Virus record (IMG/VR): IMGVR_UViG_3300001970_000029
Location: 1-25,770 of that record
DNA from: a virus
Length of the DNA stretch: 25,770 bases
Strand: one strand, 5' to 3'
A program made the translations under genes and the position numbers. The notes beneath the pieces were generated by a model, which was not told where the DNA came from, did not search any database, and worked only from the letters and a program-made list of their open reading frames with translations. Of the stretch, positions 13,443-21,317 are shown one piece after another. Numbering within the stretch: the first letter of the stretch is position 1; each line of letters opens with the position of its first letter.

Positions 13443-15421
13443 GACGTCTGCAGCTCCAGTGCCTGGCGAGAGTTGGGTTCGATGAGCACGACATCGCGGT
13501 CCGAGATCGCGCGGCCGATCCCCTCGATCAGCAGCGGCTCGAGCTCCTGCGCGGCGTCCTGAAGGCTCGTGGCGATCACACCGCTCTGGGTGATGTTCAC
13601 CTGCAGGGTCACGGCGCCGGCGTTCTGCCCGCGCTGATCAATGAACGGCGCCGGCGCGCCGCCTGCGAGGCCGCCCTCCTCGCCCCCGGCTGACCTGGCG
13701 AAGGAGCCTCCGCCGAAACTGCCACCGCCGCCGGCGCCGCCACCAGCACCACCGGCCTCGGCGATACCCTGCGCGGCGATCAGGCCCACGGACGCAGCGC
13801 CCGCCGCCTTGATCGCGGCCGCCGCAGGCGGGCCGGCGATCGGGCCGAGCTCGGCGAGGGCGCGCGCGGCAGCGACCTGCGTCAGCACCACGACGTCGGC
13901 GATGGCCTTGCCCTTCTCGAAGGCGAGCATGGCGACCTTGATCGCGTTCGACTGCCCCATCAGGCCCTGCAGGGACGCCACGACGGCGGCGCGGCCGCGG
14001 TCCGCGGTTCGCTCCTGCTGGCGCGCCAGCTGGTCGTCGATGCGCTGCTGCTCCTGGGCTCGGCGACGCGAGATCTCATTGAGGCGGCCAGTGTGCTCGG
14101 CGTGAGCGTCCTCCTCAGCCTGCCGGAACTGAGCACGAAGCTCGGCCTTCTGTTCCTCGGTCACGAGCTCGTTCTCGAGCAGCATCTCGCGCTCCTCGGC
14201 CAGCTTCTCGATCTCGCGCTCGAAGCGTTCGTTCTCGAGCTCGACGTCGCGCTGCTCGGCAGTCAGGCGGGCCTCGCGCAGGCGTTCGAAGCGCGTCTGC
14301 TGGGCCTCGAGGAGGCGCTCGGTCTTCTCCTGCTCACGCTGGAGATCGGCGTCTTCGCCGCCGCGAAGGCGTCCCTCGCCCTCGCCTTCGACGAGCAGAC
14401 TGGCCGGATCGATGAGGGCCGGCGCATCTGCCTGGGTCCGCGCCTGCAGCGCCGTACGCTTCTGCTCAAGCGTCTCCAGCACCTCCTCGAGCGCCTCAAG
14501 CTCGCGCACGGCGGGGCCGAGGTCGCTGTCCCGGCCAGGGCGCCGCAGCCCCGTGTCCATCCCGAATATCTCGAGCGGCACATCACCGCCGGAGATGATC
14601 TCGCGCAGCGTGTCCATGCGCTCACGTACATGCGCGATCTGGCCGAACAGGCGAAGTTCACTCTCCTGGTTGAGCAGGTCGAAGAACTGCCGGATGTGCG
14701 GCACCGCAGAGGCGAAAGCGTTGCCGGCCTGAATCACGGCCGGGAACAGCTCCGCACCGAGGACGGTGGCCTGCGCGGAGACGATCCGCTGCATGCGATC
14801 CAGCTGGTCGGAGGCCGCCTCGGCGTTCGTGAGCAGGTCCTCGTCGAGAACGAGGCCCAGCTCGCGTGCGGTGCGCGCCAGGTCGTCGATCACGGCAGGG
14901 CCGCCGGCGAGCGCCGCGCCAAGGCGGATGCCCTCGCGGCCGAAGAGTGCCGCGGCCGCAGCGGACCGCTCGGCGTCAGTCTCGAGACGCTGCATGGCCT
15001 CGGCGACGTCGCGGAGGATCGCATCAGAGTCTCGGACACGGCCGTTCGCGTCGACCACCTCGATGCCCAGCTGCTCGTACATCTTGGCGGCCGCGCCGGT
15101 GCCATTCGCCGCCTCGCCGATGCGCTTCGTGAACCGCTCGAGGTTGGAGGTCATCGCCTCCTGCTGGATACCGAGCTGGCTGCCTGTGAAGATCAGCTCC
15201 TGGAAGCGTTCGCCGGTAAAGCCCGCAGCACGCGCGCTCTTCGCGAGGGCGTCTGCCGTGCCGACAGCCCGCACAGTGACGGCCGTGAGCGCGGCACCGA
15301 CGCCGGCGACGGCCAGCCCCGCGTCACGCACCTGGCGGAAGCCCCGCTCAACGCGATCGAACGCCGCCCGGGTCTTATCCTCGGCCGTGATCTCGAACTT
15401 GGCTCTCGGCGTTCGCGCCAT
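13439..15421 (-). CDS. Tail tape measure protein
   Basis: 660 aa. The start MARTPRAKFEITAEDKTRAAFDRVERGF and the following Ala/Val-rich hydrophobic helix (~35-50) are typical of tape measure proteins, which set tail length and enter the cell membrane on infection. A long charged coiled coil occupies ~330-470 (QEKTERLLEAQQTRFERL, then EEQKAELRAQFRQAEEDAH). Two hydrophobic Ala-rich segments follow (~510-570), then a Gly/Ser patch. By the usual ~1.5 Angstrom per residue ruler the tail would be about 100 nm. It begins inside the end of the frameshifted chaperone gene, as in lambda G/T/H. Confidence 0.92.
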   Translation of the reverse strand: MARTPRAKFEITAEDKTRAAFDRVERGFRQVRDAGLAVAGVGAALTAVTVRAVGTADALAKSARAAGFTGERFQELIFTGSQLGIQQEAMTSNLERFTKRIGEAANGTGAAAKMYEQLGIEVVDANGRVRDSDAILRDVAEAMQRLETDAERSAAAAALFGREGIRLGAALAGGPAVIDDLARTARELGLVLDEDLLTNAEAASDQLDRMQRIVSAQATVLGAELFPAVIQAGNAFASAVPHIRQFFDLLNQESELRLFGQIAHVRERMDTLREIISGGDVPLEIFGMDTGLRRPGRDSDLGPAVRELEALEEVLETLEQKRTALQARTQADAPALIDPASLLVEGEGEGRLRGGEDADLQREQEKTERLLEAQQTRFERLREARLTAEQRDVELENERFEREIEKLAEEREMLLENELVTEEQKAELRAQFRQAEEDAHAEHTGRLNEISRRRAQEQQRIDDQLARQQERTADRGRAAVVASLQGLMGQSNAIKVAMLAFEKGKAIADVVVLTQVAAARALAELGPIAGPPAAAAIKAAGAASVGLIAAQGIAEAGGAGGGAGGGGSFGGGSFARSAGGEEGGLAGGAPAPFIDQRGQNAGAVTLQVNITQSGVIATSLQDAAQELEPLLIEGIGRAISDRDVVLIEPNSRQALELQTS

Positions 15422-16102
15422 CTATGATCTCCATCGCCTCGAGGAACCGGTTCGGCTGCTCGAGCAGGCCGCCGGTGAATGGCAGCAATCCGCGATCGTA
15501 GAAGTGGTGGAGCCGCAGCCACTCCCAGGAGGCGGCGGTGACGAGCTGGCGGGGGCAGGTGCGAGTGGAGTACTCGCGCCCACCGAGCTCGATACTGAAC
15601 GGCGTCAGACCCTCCGGCAGGGCCTCGGCCTGGATCTCGCAGTCGCAGGACCCGCAGTCGAAGCGGGACCAGTTCCGCCGGACTGCTACTGCGAGTCGGA
15701 GTTTCCCGCCTCGTCCTCAGCTAAGTAGCGGTCGGCGGCGTCCGGATCGACGCGGCCGTCAGCGTCCTCGACCGGAGGGATCACCCGGCCGAGCGTCGAG
15801 AGGGCGTGGATCTGCTGCACCAGCGCCGCGACGGCGCCCTCGGGCAGGTCGTCGATGACGTCGACGGAGAACGGCACCGGTTCGCCGGTCTCTTCGTCGA
15901 CGACACCGTCCCAGCCGGCGAGGCCCCGGCGGACCGCCCGGTACATGGCGTCGACGGGCATCTGCAGGATGCGAGGGCTCAACCAGACGTGCTGGCTGAG
16001 CTCCATGCGCTCCTCGCCGGTCAGGGGCCGGATCTGGAAGCGGGCCTGATCGTCCGGATCGAGCTGCACCCACTGCGGGGCACGAAGGGTTCGGATCTTC
16101 AC
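15375..16102 (-). CDS. Tail assembly chaperone, long form made by -1 frameshift (gpGT-like)
   Basis: Join of the first chaperone frame (16102 to 15701) and the -1 frame, which re-reads base 15701 and runs to a TAA at 15377-15375. The product is 242 aa: 134 from the first frame and 108 from the second. The second-frame part has a CGSCDCE motif, then CPRQLVTAASWEWLRLHHFY, then LPFTGGLLEQPNRFLEAMEIID, the pattern of the T-like half of phage tail chaperones. It has no good start codon of its own, it fills the gap between chaperone and tape measure, and it overlaps the tape measure start by 47 bases. The frameshift makes a minority fusion that bridges tail tube and tape measure during assembly. 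Confidence 0.8.
15686..16102 (-). CDS. Tail assembly chaperone, short form (gpG-like)
   Basis: 138 aa. Starts MKIRTLRAPQWVQLDPDD; a conserved LTGEERMELSQHVWL helix and a GWDGVVDEETGEPVPF segment are typical of siphophage tail chaperones that bind the tape measure protein. It ends at TAG 15688-15686, 13 bases after the slippery heptamer. It is ten bases downstream of the tail tube gene, the lambda V-G order. Its acidic C-terminus (VEDADGRVDPDAADRYLAEDEA) precedes the shift site. Confidence 0.85.
   Translation of the reverse strand: MKIRTLRAPQWVQLDPDDQARFQIRPLTGEERMELSQHVWLSPRILQMPVDAMYRAVRRGLAGWDGVVDEETGEPVPFSVDVIDDLPEGAVAALVQQIHALSTLGRVIPPVEDADGRVDPDAADRYLAEDEAGNSDSQ
15701..15707 (-). promoter_or_regulatory. 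-1 ribosomal frameshift heptamer GGGAAAC
   Basis: In the zero frame the codons are gcG GGA AAC, the X-XXY-YYZ pattern required for simultaneous -1 slippage; lambda G/T uses GGGAAAG. The -1 frame is open from just before this point through the tape measure start, with an in-frame TGA shortly upstream (near 15719-15717), so it can only be entered here. A possible hairpin (CAGT...ACTG with GC pairs inside) starts about 17 bases downstream. Confidence 0.8.
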
Positions 16103-16112
16103 GGCACCGGCC

Positions 16113-17060
16113 TCACGTCAGGGTCAGAGTCACATCGTCGTCGCCGGCGTCCTTGACGAAGGCGAGCTCGAGCGGGTTGCGGATGACGCCGTCCGAGTTT
16201 TCGAACGAAGTGCCGGCGATCTGGACCTTCCCGGCCGACAGTGCCCACCGATTCCCGGCGACGCTGCCCACGGGGCCGATCGACAGCGCCATCGCGGCGC
16301 CCTCGCGCCACTTCGCGAGCCAGTCCTTCGAGGCGATCGAGCGGAGCTCGGGGTTCAGCGTGCCCACGATGTTCCGATCGAGGATGTCGAGGTCCGCGAA
16401 GCCGTCGGCGCCGTTGATGTCCGGCCGCTGCGGGATCTCGTTCTGCAGATCGAGCGTGAAGGTACCGGCCGCGGGCGTGAAGCTGTCGAGGGACAGCGCC
16501 GCGGCGCGGAACGGCACCGGGACCGTGGCGTCCAGCGTCGGCGTCGGGAGCGCCGTGTCGGTGTCCGCGGCGCCCTGGTGACCGATCATGTTGAACGTCA
16601 TCACCGGGATCTCGCGGGCGACGGCATTCAGGGTCATCGTGCCGCGGCAGCCGATGAGGCGGCGGAGGACTCCGTCCTGGTTGTAGTAGATCGTCACCGA
16701 CTCGTGAGGGGTACCGGAATCGCCCGAGGCCGGCGTGTAGGCGACCGACGTCGACACGGTGATGTCCTCCGCGAAGCCGCACGCGCGCAGCAGCGGCGCC
16801 CACTCCGGCGGCGTGCCGGCCGCGCCGCTGCCCTTGAGCTCGACCTCGAGCTGAATGCCGTGCAGCGAGCCGCCCCAGGCGTGCAGGTTGCGGCCGAAGC
16901 TGCCGTCGATCAGGCGGCGCTCGTTCAGCGTGGCGCCCTCGGCCGGATTCGGCGTCAGGGCGCGCACGAGGACGGCGTTCGTACCGTCCGGCTCTGCATC
17001 GACCCGGTGGGTGTCCTCGATCTTCACCAGGACGATCTGTCTGCGGTTCGCGTTGGGCAT
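16113..17060 (-). CDS. Major tail tube protein
   Basis: 315 aa. It precedes the G/GT-type chaperone pair, the conserved place of the tail tube gene. The sequence is beta-rich, has an N-terminal VRALTPNPAEGATLNERRLIDG segment and the GGSLHGIQLEVELKGSG strand typical of tube proteins, and a C-terminal half containing FTLDLQNEIPQRPDING and GVIRNPLELAF, the last resembling the conserved tail of phage tube proteins. It forms the hexameric ring stack of the tail. It is somewhat longer than lambda gpV (246 aa). Confidence 0.85.
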   Translation of the reverse strand: MPNANRRQIVLVKIEDTHRVDAEPDGTNAVLVRALTPNPAEGATLNERRLIDGSFGRNLHAWGGSLHGIQLEVELKGSGAAGTPPEWAPLLRACGFAEDITVSTSVAYTPASGDSGTPHESVTIYYNQDGVLRRLIGCRGTMTLNAVAREIPVMTFNMIGHQGAADTDTALPTPTLDATVPVPFRAAALSLDSFTPAAGTFTLDLQNEIPQRPDINGADGFADLDILDRNIVGTLNPELRSIASKDWLAKWREGAAMALSIGPVGSVAGNRWALSAGKVQIAGTSFENSDGVIRNPLELAFVKDAGDDDVTLTLT

Positions 17061-17071
17061 GGCGCCGTCTC

Positions 17072-17236
17072 CTACTCCTGCGCGTCGCCGGCGGGCGGCG
17101 TCTGGTCAGCGGTCTGCTGCGTGGCGGTGGCGTTCGGATCCGGCAGCTCGCCGGCCGGACGCTCGACGGTCCGAGATCCGGGCTTCCGGTTCGGGGCGTA
17201 CTGCACCTGGGGCGGTGCCTTCTGCTTCTTGGCCAT
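17072..17236 (-). CDS. 54-residue Pro/Gln-rich orphan protein
   Basis: 54 aa starting MAKKQKAPPQVQYAPNRKPG and ending TADQTPPAGDAQE. A very strong ribosome site (GAGGAGGG) lies just before the ATG at 17236, with only nine bases to the upstream gene's stop. It has a basic N-terminus, an acidic C-terminus, about 20% Pro, and probably no stable fold. It sits between tail terminator and tail tube genes. No function recognised; the strong ribosome site and tight packing support it as real. Confidence 0.65.
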   Translation of the reverse strand: MAKKQKAPPQVQYAPNRKPGSRTVERPAGELPDPNATATQQTADQTPPAGDAQE

Positions 17237-17245
17237 GGGCCCTCC

Positions 17246-17713
17246 TCAGGCCGTGGGGTCGTCGTAGGCGTGCCGGTACCGCGCGCGCCAGCGGGTCCGG
17301 AGCGTTGCGTGACGCTTCTCCGTCTCGCCGTCGACGCGCGGCGCCTCGACGCCGTCCGGCTCGATCTCGAACAGAAAGCCGAGGCCGAGCTGCGGGGCCT
17401 CAAGGAGCTTCTGGTGCACCTCCGCGGAGAGGTCGGACAGCTGCTGCAGCCAGCGCGGTACGGCCGAGCCGTCCGCAGCGTCACTCCGCGCGCGCACGGA
17501 GATGTCCACGAACACCTCGAGGTCGCTGTCGAAGGTGGTGGCGTTGGCGTCAGAACCCGCCAGCGGGTCGTCGTTTCCGTGGATGACGTTCAGCGCGAGG
17601 TCGTCGGTGATGCGGCTGAAGCGACCGATGTAGCAGGCAGATCCGGCCGCGGTGGCGCCTTGAAGCGCCCCGTGCACGGCGATCACGATCTGCAGACGGC
17701 GATGGTCTGTCAT
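17246..17713 (-). CDS. Tail terminator-like protein (gpU position)
   Basis: 155 aa. It lies between the head-tail joining gene and the tail tube, the place of lambda U, and overlaps the upstream gene by four bases (ATGA). The N-terminal LQIVIAVHGALQG helix, the LEVFVDISVRARSD strand and the C-terminal RTRWRARYRHAYDDP are compatible with the gpU/tail completion fold, which caps the tube and joins it to the head. Sequence identity to gpU itself is not evident; the call rests on position, size and pattern. Confidence 0.65.
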   Translation of the reverse strand: MTDHRRLQIVIAVHGALQGATAAGSACYIGRFSRITDDLALNVIHGNDDPLAGSDANATTFDSDLEVFVDISVRARSDAADGSAVPRWLQQLSDLSAEVHQKLLEAPQLGLGFLFEIEPDGVEAPRVDGETEKRHATLRTRWRARYRHAYDDPTA

Positions 17714-18027
17714 GCGATCTCCTCGCCGCGGGCCTCGAGGTAGCAGCGCGTGATCGCGTCATCGGGGCCGATGGGTTCGGCGTCGATGACTTCGTAGTCC
17801 GTGCCGTCGAGCGTGAGGCGCCAGCCCTCTTCCACGTCAGGAAGGTCCACTGCTCGAACGTCCAGGTGGTGCGTGTAGCCCGGGAGCTCGGCGTCGAGCT
17901 GCGACACGGTCGGCGAACGCACCTGCAGCACCTCGACGGCCGTGATTTCGTCGAGTGGGCTGCGGAAAGAGACCGTGCGGCCGGCGTGACGCGCGGCCGC
18001 ACGGTGGAAGCGCGAGAGGTCGGCCAT
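17710..18027 (-). CDS. Head-tail joining protein (gpFII-like)
   Basis: 105 aa, in the lambda FII position after the FI-like gene. Starts MADLSRFHRAAARHAGR; the middle shows DVRAVDLPDVEEGWRLTLDG followed by YEVIDAEPIGPDDAITRCYLEA, a beta-barrel pattern of neck proteins that connect the filled head to the tail. ATGA overlap with the gene downstream. The family call is moderate; the structural role is likely from position. Confidence 0.7.
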   Translation of the reverse strand: MADLSRFHRAAARHAGRTVSFRSPLDEITAVEVLQVRSPTVSQLDAELPGYTHHLDVRAVDLPDVEEGWRLTLDGTDYEVIDAEPIGPDDAITRCYLEARGEEIA

Positions 18028-18030
18028 GGA

Positions 18031-18402
18031 TCAGCCGGCGTCTCGCTCCGCCTGGAAGCGTTCCCAGGCCTGATCGCGCTGCTGCGCGGTGATGTCCTTG
18101 CTCAGGACCGTCTCGAGGGCGCGGACTTCCGGCTTGCCGGCCTGCGTCCAGTCGTCCTCGCTGTCCGGATCGAGCATGCCGATCGCCTGCACGATCTCGT
18201 CCTCGAGGGACGGCTCGCCGCCACCAGCGTCGTCGTCGGACTGCGGCTCTGCATCGGCGCCATCGGCACGGCGCGCGGCGCCCAGGCCGCAGACACGGGC
18301 CGCTTCGTCCTCCGGCAGCTCGAAGCGGCCGTCGGGCTCCACGTACTGGCCGCCGACCTTGACGGTCTGCAGCGCGATCAGAGCGACCATGACTTCGCTC
18401 AT
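18031..18402 (-). CDS. gpFI-like / Mu-type small head protein
   Basis: 123 aa. The ATG at 18402 is preferred over a longer in-frame start because GGAG lies nine bases upstream. Residues 1-40 form a small beta domain (VALIALQTVKVGGQYVEPDGRF with ELPEDEAARV), a linker is rich in Asp/Gly/Ala, and the last ~55 residues (IVQAIGMLDPDSEDDWTQAGKPEVRALETVL) match a small helical domain often seen in Mu- and lambda-like head genes. Between capsid and FII-like genes, this is the FI place; lambda FI assists DNA packaging at the terminase-prohead stage. Confidence 0.65.
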   Translation of the reverse strand: MSEVMVALIALQTVKVGGQYVEPDGRFELPEDEAARVCGLGAARRADGADAEPQSDDDAGGGEPSLEDEIVQAIGMLDPDSEDDWTQAGKPEVRALETVLSKDITAQQRDQAWERFQAERDAG

Positions 18403-18470
18403 GGGATAGATCTCCATTGGAGGCCGCCCGGGTACCGCCAAGGCGGCCCGGACAACCGGATGAGGAAGTA

Positions 18471-18499
18471 CTCGGCCGCGCCAGAGCGGCGCGGCCGAG
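18471..18499. terminator. 12-bp perfect hairpin directly after the major capsid gene
   Basis: CTCGGCCGCGCC (18471-18482) and GGCGCGGCCGAG (18488-18499) form a 12-bp perfect GC-rich stem with a 5-base loop, seven bases past the capsid stop on the minus strand. It is followed by TACTTCC, not a run of T, so it may work as a weak attenuator or protect the capsid mRNA 3' end. A second weaker inverted repeat (GGCCGCC/GGCGGCC) is at 18422-18447. Confidence 0.5.
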
Positions 18500-18505
18500 G
18501 CGGCG

Positions 18506-19534
18506 TCAGTCGATCGGCTGAGCCGTGAGGAACGCGTCGATCTGGTGGGGGACCACCAGCGGCGCGCTCTGGAGCATGGTCCAGCGAGCGGACGGGTCCG
18601 GCTGCACCCAGCTCTTCGGGAACCAGCGGACCGAGGCGTCACCTGCCTCGATGTCGCGGATCATCCCGTAGTGCCGAGCCGTCCGGGCACGCGTGGAGCC
18701 GAGGAACACCTTGTTGACCGGCACCATCGGCTGCTCGTTGCCGGCGTCGTCGATGTACCACTCGTCGTACGTGTAGAGGTCGAGACCGCCGGAGAACAGC
18801 GACCCGAGGTACGTGGCGCCGCTCGGGAGCTCCTGGACCCGGATTGCACCGATGTCCGCCCGACGGGTGTCGAGCTGCTTCCCCGCCTCTTCGTTCGCGA
18901 GGAACGCGTCCACGACGTTGGCGCCGACGACGGCCGCGTTCGGGACGAGGCCGGAGCTCTGCGCGACGCGGCGGCGCCAGGCCATGAGGTCGGCGATGGG
19001 GTTGGACGCCGCGTCGGTCCACTTGTCCGTGGACGTCAGCGTGATCTTGTGCGTCGCAGGCATGCCGAAGTCGATCGAGTCGGACACGCCCTCGCCGGTG
19101 ACGGTGATCACGCCGTTGTTGAGGGCCTGGGCAGCCATCCACTCCTCGCGACGGACGATCATGTCCATCATCTCGGCGAAGTCCTTCGCCAGCTGCGCCG
19201 CCGCGCGCGACGCCGGGCTGCCGGCGGCGTCGTAGATCGTCGAGCCGGGCATGCGGTCCGGCAGGTGCGAGGTGTCGAACACCATCTTCGGCTTCACGTA
19301 GGGCGGCTTGTAGGTCCGCGTGGTGAAGCCGATGCGCTCGACGGGCTTGCCCTCGAGCTGCGGGCTCACGAACGGCGCGAGCCGGCGCTTGCCCTTGATG
19401 ATGTCGATGTCGATGTTCTCCTCGTTCGACGTCTCCACCGAGGAGAAGAACAGGTCGAGGAGGAACGTCTTCGGGACCAGCATCTGGTCCAGCATGCGCA
19501 GCATCCGCCGCGTCTCGAACAGGCTTGCGGTCAT
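18506..19534 (-). CDS. Major capsid protein, lambda gpE family
   Basis: 342 aa, nearly the same length as lambda gpE (341). Recognisable gpE-family features are the opening helix (MLRMLDQMLVPKTFLLDLFF), the IDIDIIKGKRRLAPFVSP segment after the first strand, and the C-terminal DEWYIDD and PVNKVFLGSTRA stretch. HK97 fold; it forms the icosahedral shell and is assembled with the protease/scaffold encoded upstream. It follows the decoration gene by about 36 bases, in the lambda order C-Nu3-D-E. Confidence 0.93.
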   Translation of the reverse strand: MTASLFETRRMLRMLDQMLVPKTFLLDLFFSSVETSNEENIDIDIIKGKRRLAPFVSPQLEGKPVERIGFTTRTYKPPYVKPKMVFDTSHLPDRMPGSTIYDAAGSPASRAAAQLAKDFAEMMDMIVRREEWMAAQALNNGVITVTGEGVSDSIDFGMPATHKITLTSTDKWTDAASNPIADLMAWRRRVAQSSGLVPNAAVVGANVVDAFLANEEAGKQLDTRRADIGAIRVQELPSGATYLGSLFSGGLDLYTYDEWYIDDAGNEQPMVPVNKVFLGSTRARTARHYGMIRDIEAGDASVRWFPKSWVQPDPSARWTMLQSAPLVVPHQIDAFLTAQPID

Positions 19535-19570
19535 CTCTCAGTTCTCCGTGTCAGGTTGCTGGGCGCTGGC

Positions 19571-19933
19571 TCAGGCCGAGACCGGCGACTTGAGGAAGAT
19601 GCCGCGAGCGCGGAGCCCGGGCTCGATGCCGGCGGCCGTGAGGCCCGCGCCGATCGTCAGCGCGTCCTCGTTGAATTCGCCGGTGACGTAGGCCACGCCG
19701 ACCGCGTCACCACCGGACGCGTCGCACGCCTCGGCCATGATCATCGTCGGCGTCTCGGAGCCGTCGTCCGACGCACCGAGAGACGCGGCGACCTTGCCGT
19801 TCGCCGTGATCTCGCCGACGACCTCGCCGCGGACCAGCGTCTGGCCGGACACCACGGTCACGGCCTTCGTGACCACCGGGAAGTCGCCCGCGCGCAGCGC
19901 GTCGTAGGCATGGGACTGATCGGAAACACTCAT
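19571..19933 (-). CDS. Head decoration protein, gpD-like
   Basis: 120 aa (lambda gpD is 110). It lies just before the gpE-type capsid gene. Typical elements are the SDQSHAYDALRAGDFPVVT opening, the VVSGQTLVRGEVVGEI strand pair, and AVGVAYVTGEFNEDALTIG near the C-terminus. Trimers of such proteins bind the three-fold sites of expanded heads and stabilise them against internal DNA pressure. Confidence 0.9.
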   Translation of the reverse strand: MSVSDQSHAYDALRAGDFPVVTKAVTVVSGQTLVRGEVVGEITANGKVAASLGASDDGSETPTMIMAEACDASGGDAVGVAYVTGEFNEDALTIGAGLTAAGIEPGLRARGIFLKSPVSA

Positions 19934-19970
19934 CTCGTGTCACTCCATCTGGGACAGGGAAGGCGGCGGC

Positions 19971-20447
19971 TCAGGCCGCGCGCCCGCTGTGGGCCTTGGC
20001 CGCGGCGTCGACGGCTGCGTCGAGCGCCGCCTGTTCCGGATCGGCGTTCGGATCGCCACCCATGGGCGGCACGATCGGCGGGGCCTCGGCGCTCGAGCGG
20101 GAACCGAAAGCGATCCGGCCCTCGCGCTGCGCGGCGATGATCTGCTGCGCGACGTCGCCGGCCGTGGCGTTCGGGTCCTGCTTGGCGGCGGAGACGATCT
20201 CCTCCGTGCCGGGGATGGCCAGGGCGTCGATGGCGGCGATCCGCTCACGCTCGGCCGTTGCGGCGGCCTCGGCCGCCTCCTTCTTGCCCTGCTCGAGGCC
20301 GGAGGCCTTGCCGGCCTCCTCACCACGGGCGAAGGCGGCGTCCTCAATGGACTTCACGAGTGCCGGGGACGCCTCCCGGAGCTCGTCGACGCTCGCGCCC
20401 TCGATCGAGGCCTTGAGCTGCTTCATCGCGTTCTCGGAAAGGGGCAT
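19971..20447 (-). CDS. Nested scaffolding protein (Nu3-like) inside the protease gene
   Basis: 158 aa in the same frame as the C-terminal part of the protease. The ATG at 20447 has AGGAG seven bases upstream; an ATG six bases earlier (20453) is too close to that site. The product is helical and charged with an Ala/Glu-rich coiled coil (EEAGKASGLEQGKKEAAEAA), as expected for a scaffold. In lambda, Nu3 is expressed from an internal start in gene C in the same way. The separate product is inferred from the ribosome site and from precedent. Confidence 0.65.
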   Translation of the reverse strand: MPLSENAMKQLKASIEGASVDELREASPALVKSIEDAAFARGEEAGKASGLEQGKKEAAEAAATAERERIAAIDALAIPGTEEIVSAAKQDPNATAGDVAQQIIAAQREGRIAFGSRSSAEAPPIVPPMGGDPNADPEQAALDAAVDAAAKAHSGRAA

Positions 20448-21299
20448 CCCCATTCTCCTGTTCGCTCTACTGAGTTCGGACAGCATCTCGTCGAAGCTGC
20501 CCACGTCGTCGGCAAGGCCTGCCTCGACGGCGCGCCTCCCGACCATCACGTCGCCGGCGCCGAAGCGCGCGATGACGTCATCGCGAGACACGCCGCGGAA
20601 TCCCGCGACCGTCTCGACGAAGATCTCCGCCAGGTCGTCGACCCGGCGCTGAATGAGTGCGGCGCCCGCCTCGCTCTTCGGATCGGGGCGCTTGTTCGGG
20701 GACTGCGAGGAGACGAACTCGATCTCCTCGATACCGAGCTGCTCGTCGAACTTCGACCAGTCGAGATAGGTGGCGATCACGCCGATCGAGCCGGCCTCGG
20801 CGGTCGGGTTCATCACCAGGCGCTGAGCCGCAGCGGGGATCCAGTAGGCGGCGCTCGCCGCCATGCCACTGGCGTAGGCCTGGACGGGCTTCCGCTCGCG
20901 GACGGCAGCCACCAGCTCCGCGAAGGCCTGCACGCCCTCGACCATCCCGCCGGGCGAGGACACGTCGAGGAGGATCGCGTCGACACGCCGGTCCTCGACG
21001 AGCGCGCGCAGATCGCGCGCGGCGTGCTCGAGCACGAAGCCGCCGTAGCCGAACAGCCAGCCCCACTCGGATCCGCGCGGGCGGACGCCGCCGTGCACTG
21101 GCAGAACGCCGACGTTCTCGATCCGGTAGGCGCGGCCAGCGCCTTCGACGGGCTCGGCGTCCTGACGGGCCGCGACCGCCTCCTCCTCGAGCAGGCCGCC
21201 CGGGACGTTCTGACGGGCCTCGATGGTCGTAAGGAGCTGCTCGAGCGCGGGCCGGTGCATCGCGAAGATCGTGTCGCCCAGGGCGCGCAGGTGTTGCAT
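19971..21299 (-). CDS. Capsid maturation protease, S49 (SppA/gpC-like) with C-terminal scaffold domain
   Basis: 442 aa, about the size of lambda gpC (439). Residues ~60-280 are an S49 serine protease of ClpP-like fold: the SSPGG turn at 114-118, catalytic S149 in GMAASAAYW, a probable general-base lysine near K203 in QSPNKRPDP, and a GRRAVEAGLAD motif near the end of the domain. The C-terminal ~158 residues are the scaffold, also made separately. It cuts scaffold and portal during prohead maturation. A hairpin resembling a terminator lies between it and the portal gene upstream. Confidence 0.92.
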   Translation of the reverse strand: MQHLRALGDTIFAMHRPALEQLLTTIEARQNVPGGLLEEEAVAARQDAEPVEGAGRAYRIENVGVLPVHGGVRPRGSEWGWLFGYGGFVLEHAARDLRALVEDRRVDAILLDVSSPGGMVEGVQAFAELVAAVRERKPVQAYASGMAASAAYWIPAAAQRLVMNPTAEAGSIGVIATYLDWSKFDEQLGIEEIEFVSSQSPNKRPDPKSEAGAALIQRRVDDLAEIFVETVAGFRGVSRDDVIARFGAGDVMVGRRAVEAGLADDVGSFDEMLSELSRANRRMGMPLSENAMKQLKASIEGASVDELREASPALVKSIEDAAFARGEEAGKASGLEQGKKEAAEAAATAERERIAAIDALAIPGTEEIVSAAKQDPNATAGDVAQQIIAAQREGRIAFGSRSSAEAPPIVPPMGGDPNADPEQAALDAAVDAAAKAHSGRAA

Positions 21300-21317
21300 C
21301 TCAGGTCTCCAAAACGA

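Noticed and set aside
15193-15522. 109-aa minus-strand frame at the chaperone/tape measure junction
   Set aside because: It conflicts with both the tape measure frame and the -1 chaperone frame, which have family motifs; its own translation is Arg/Ala-rich noise.
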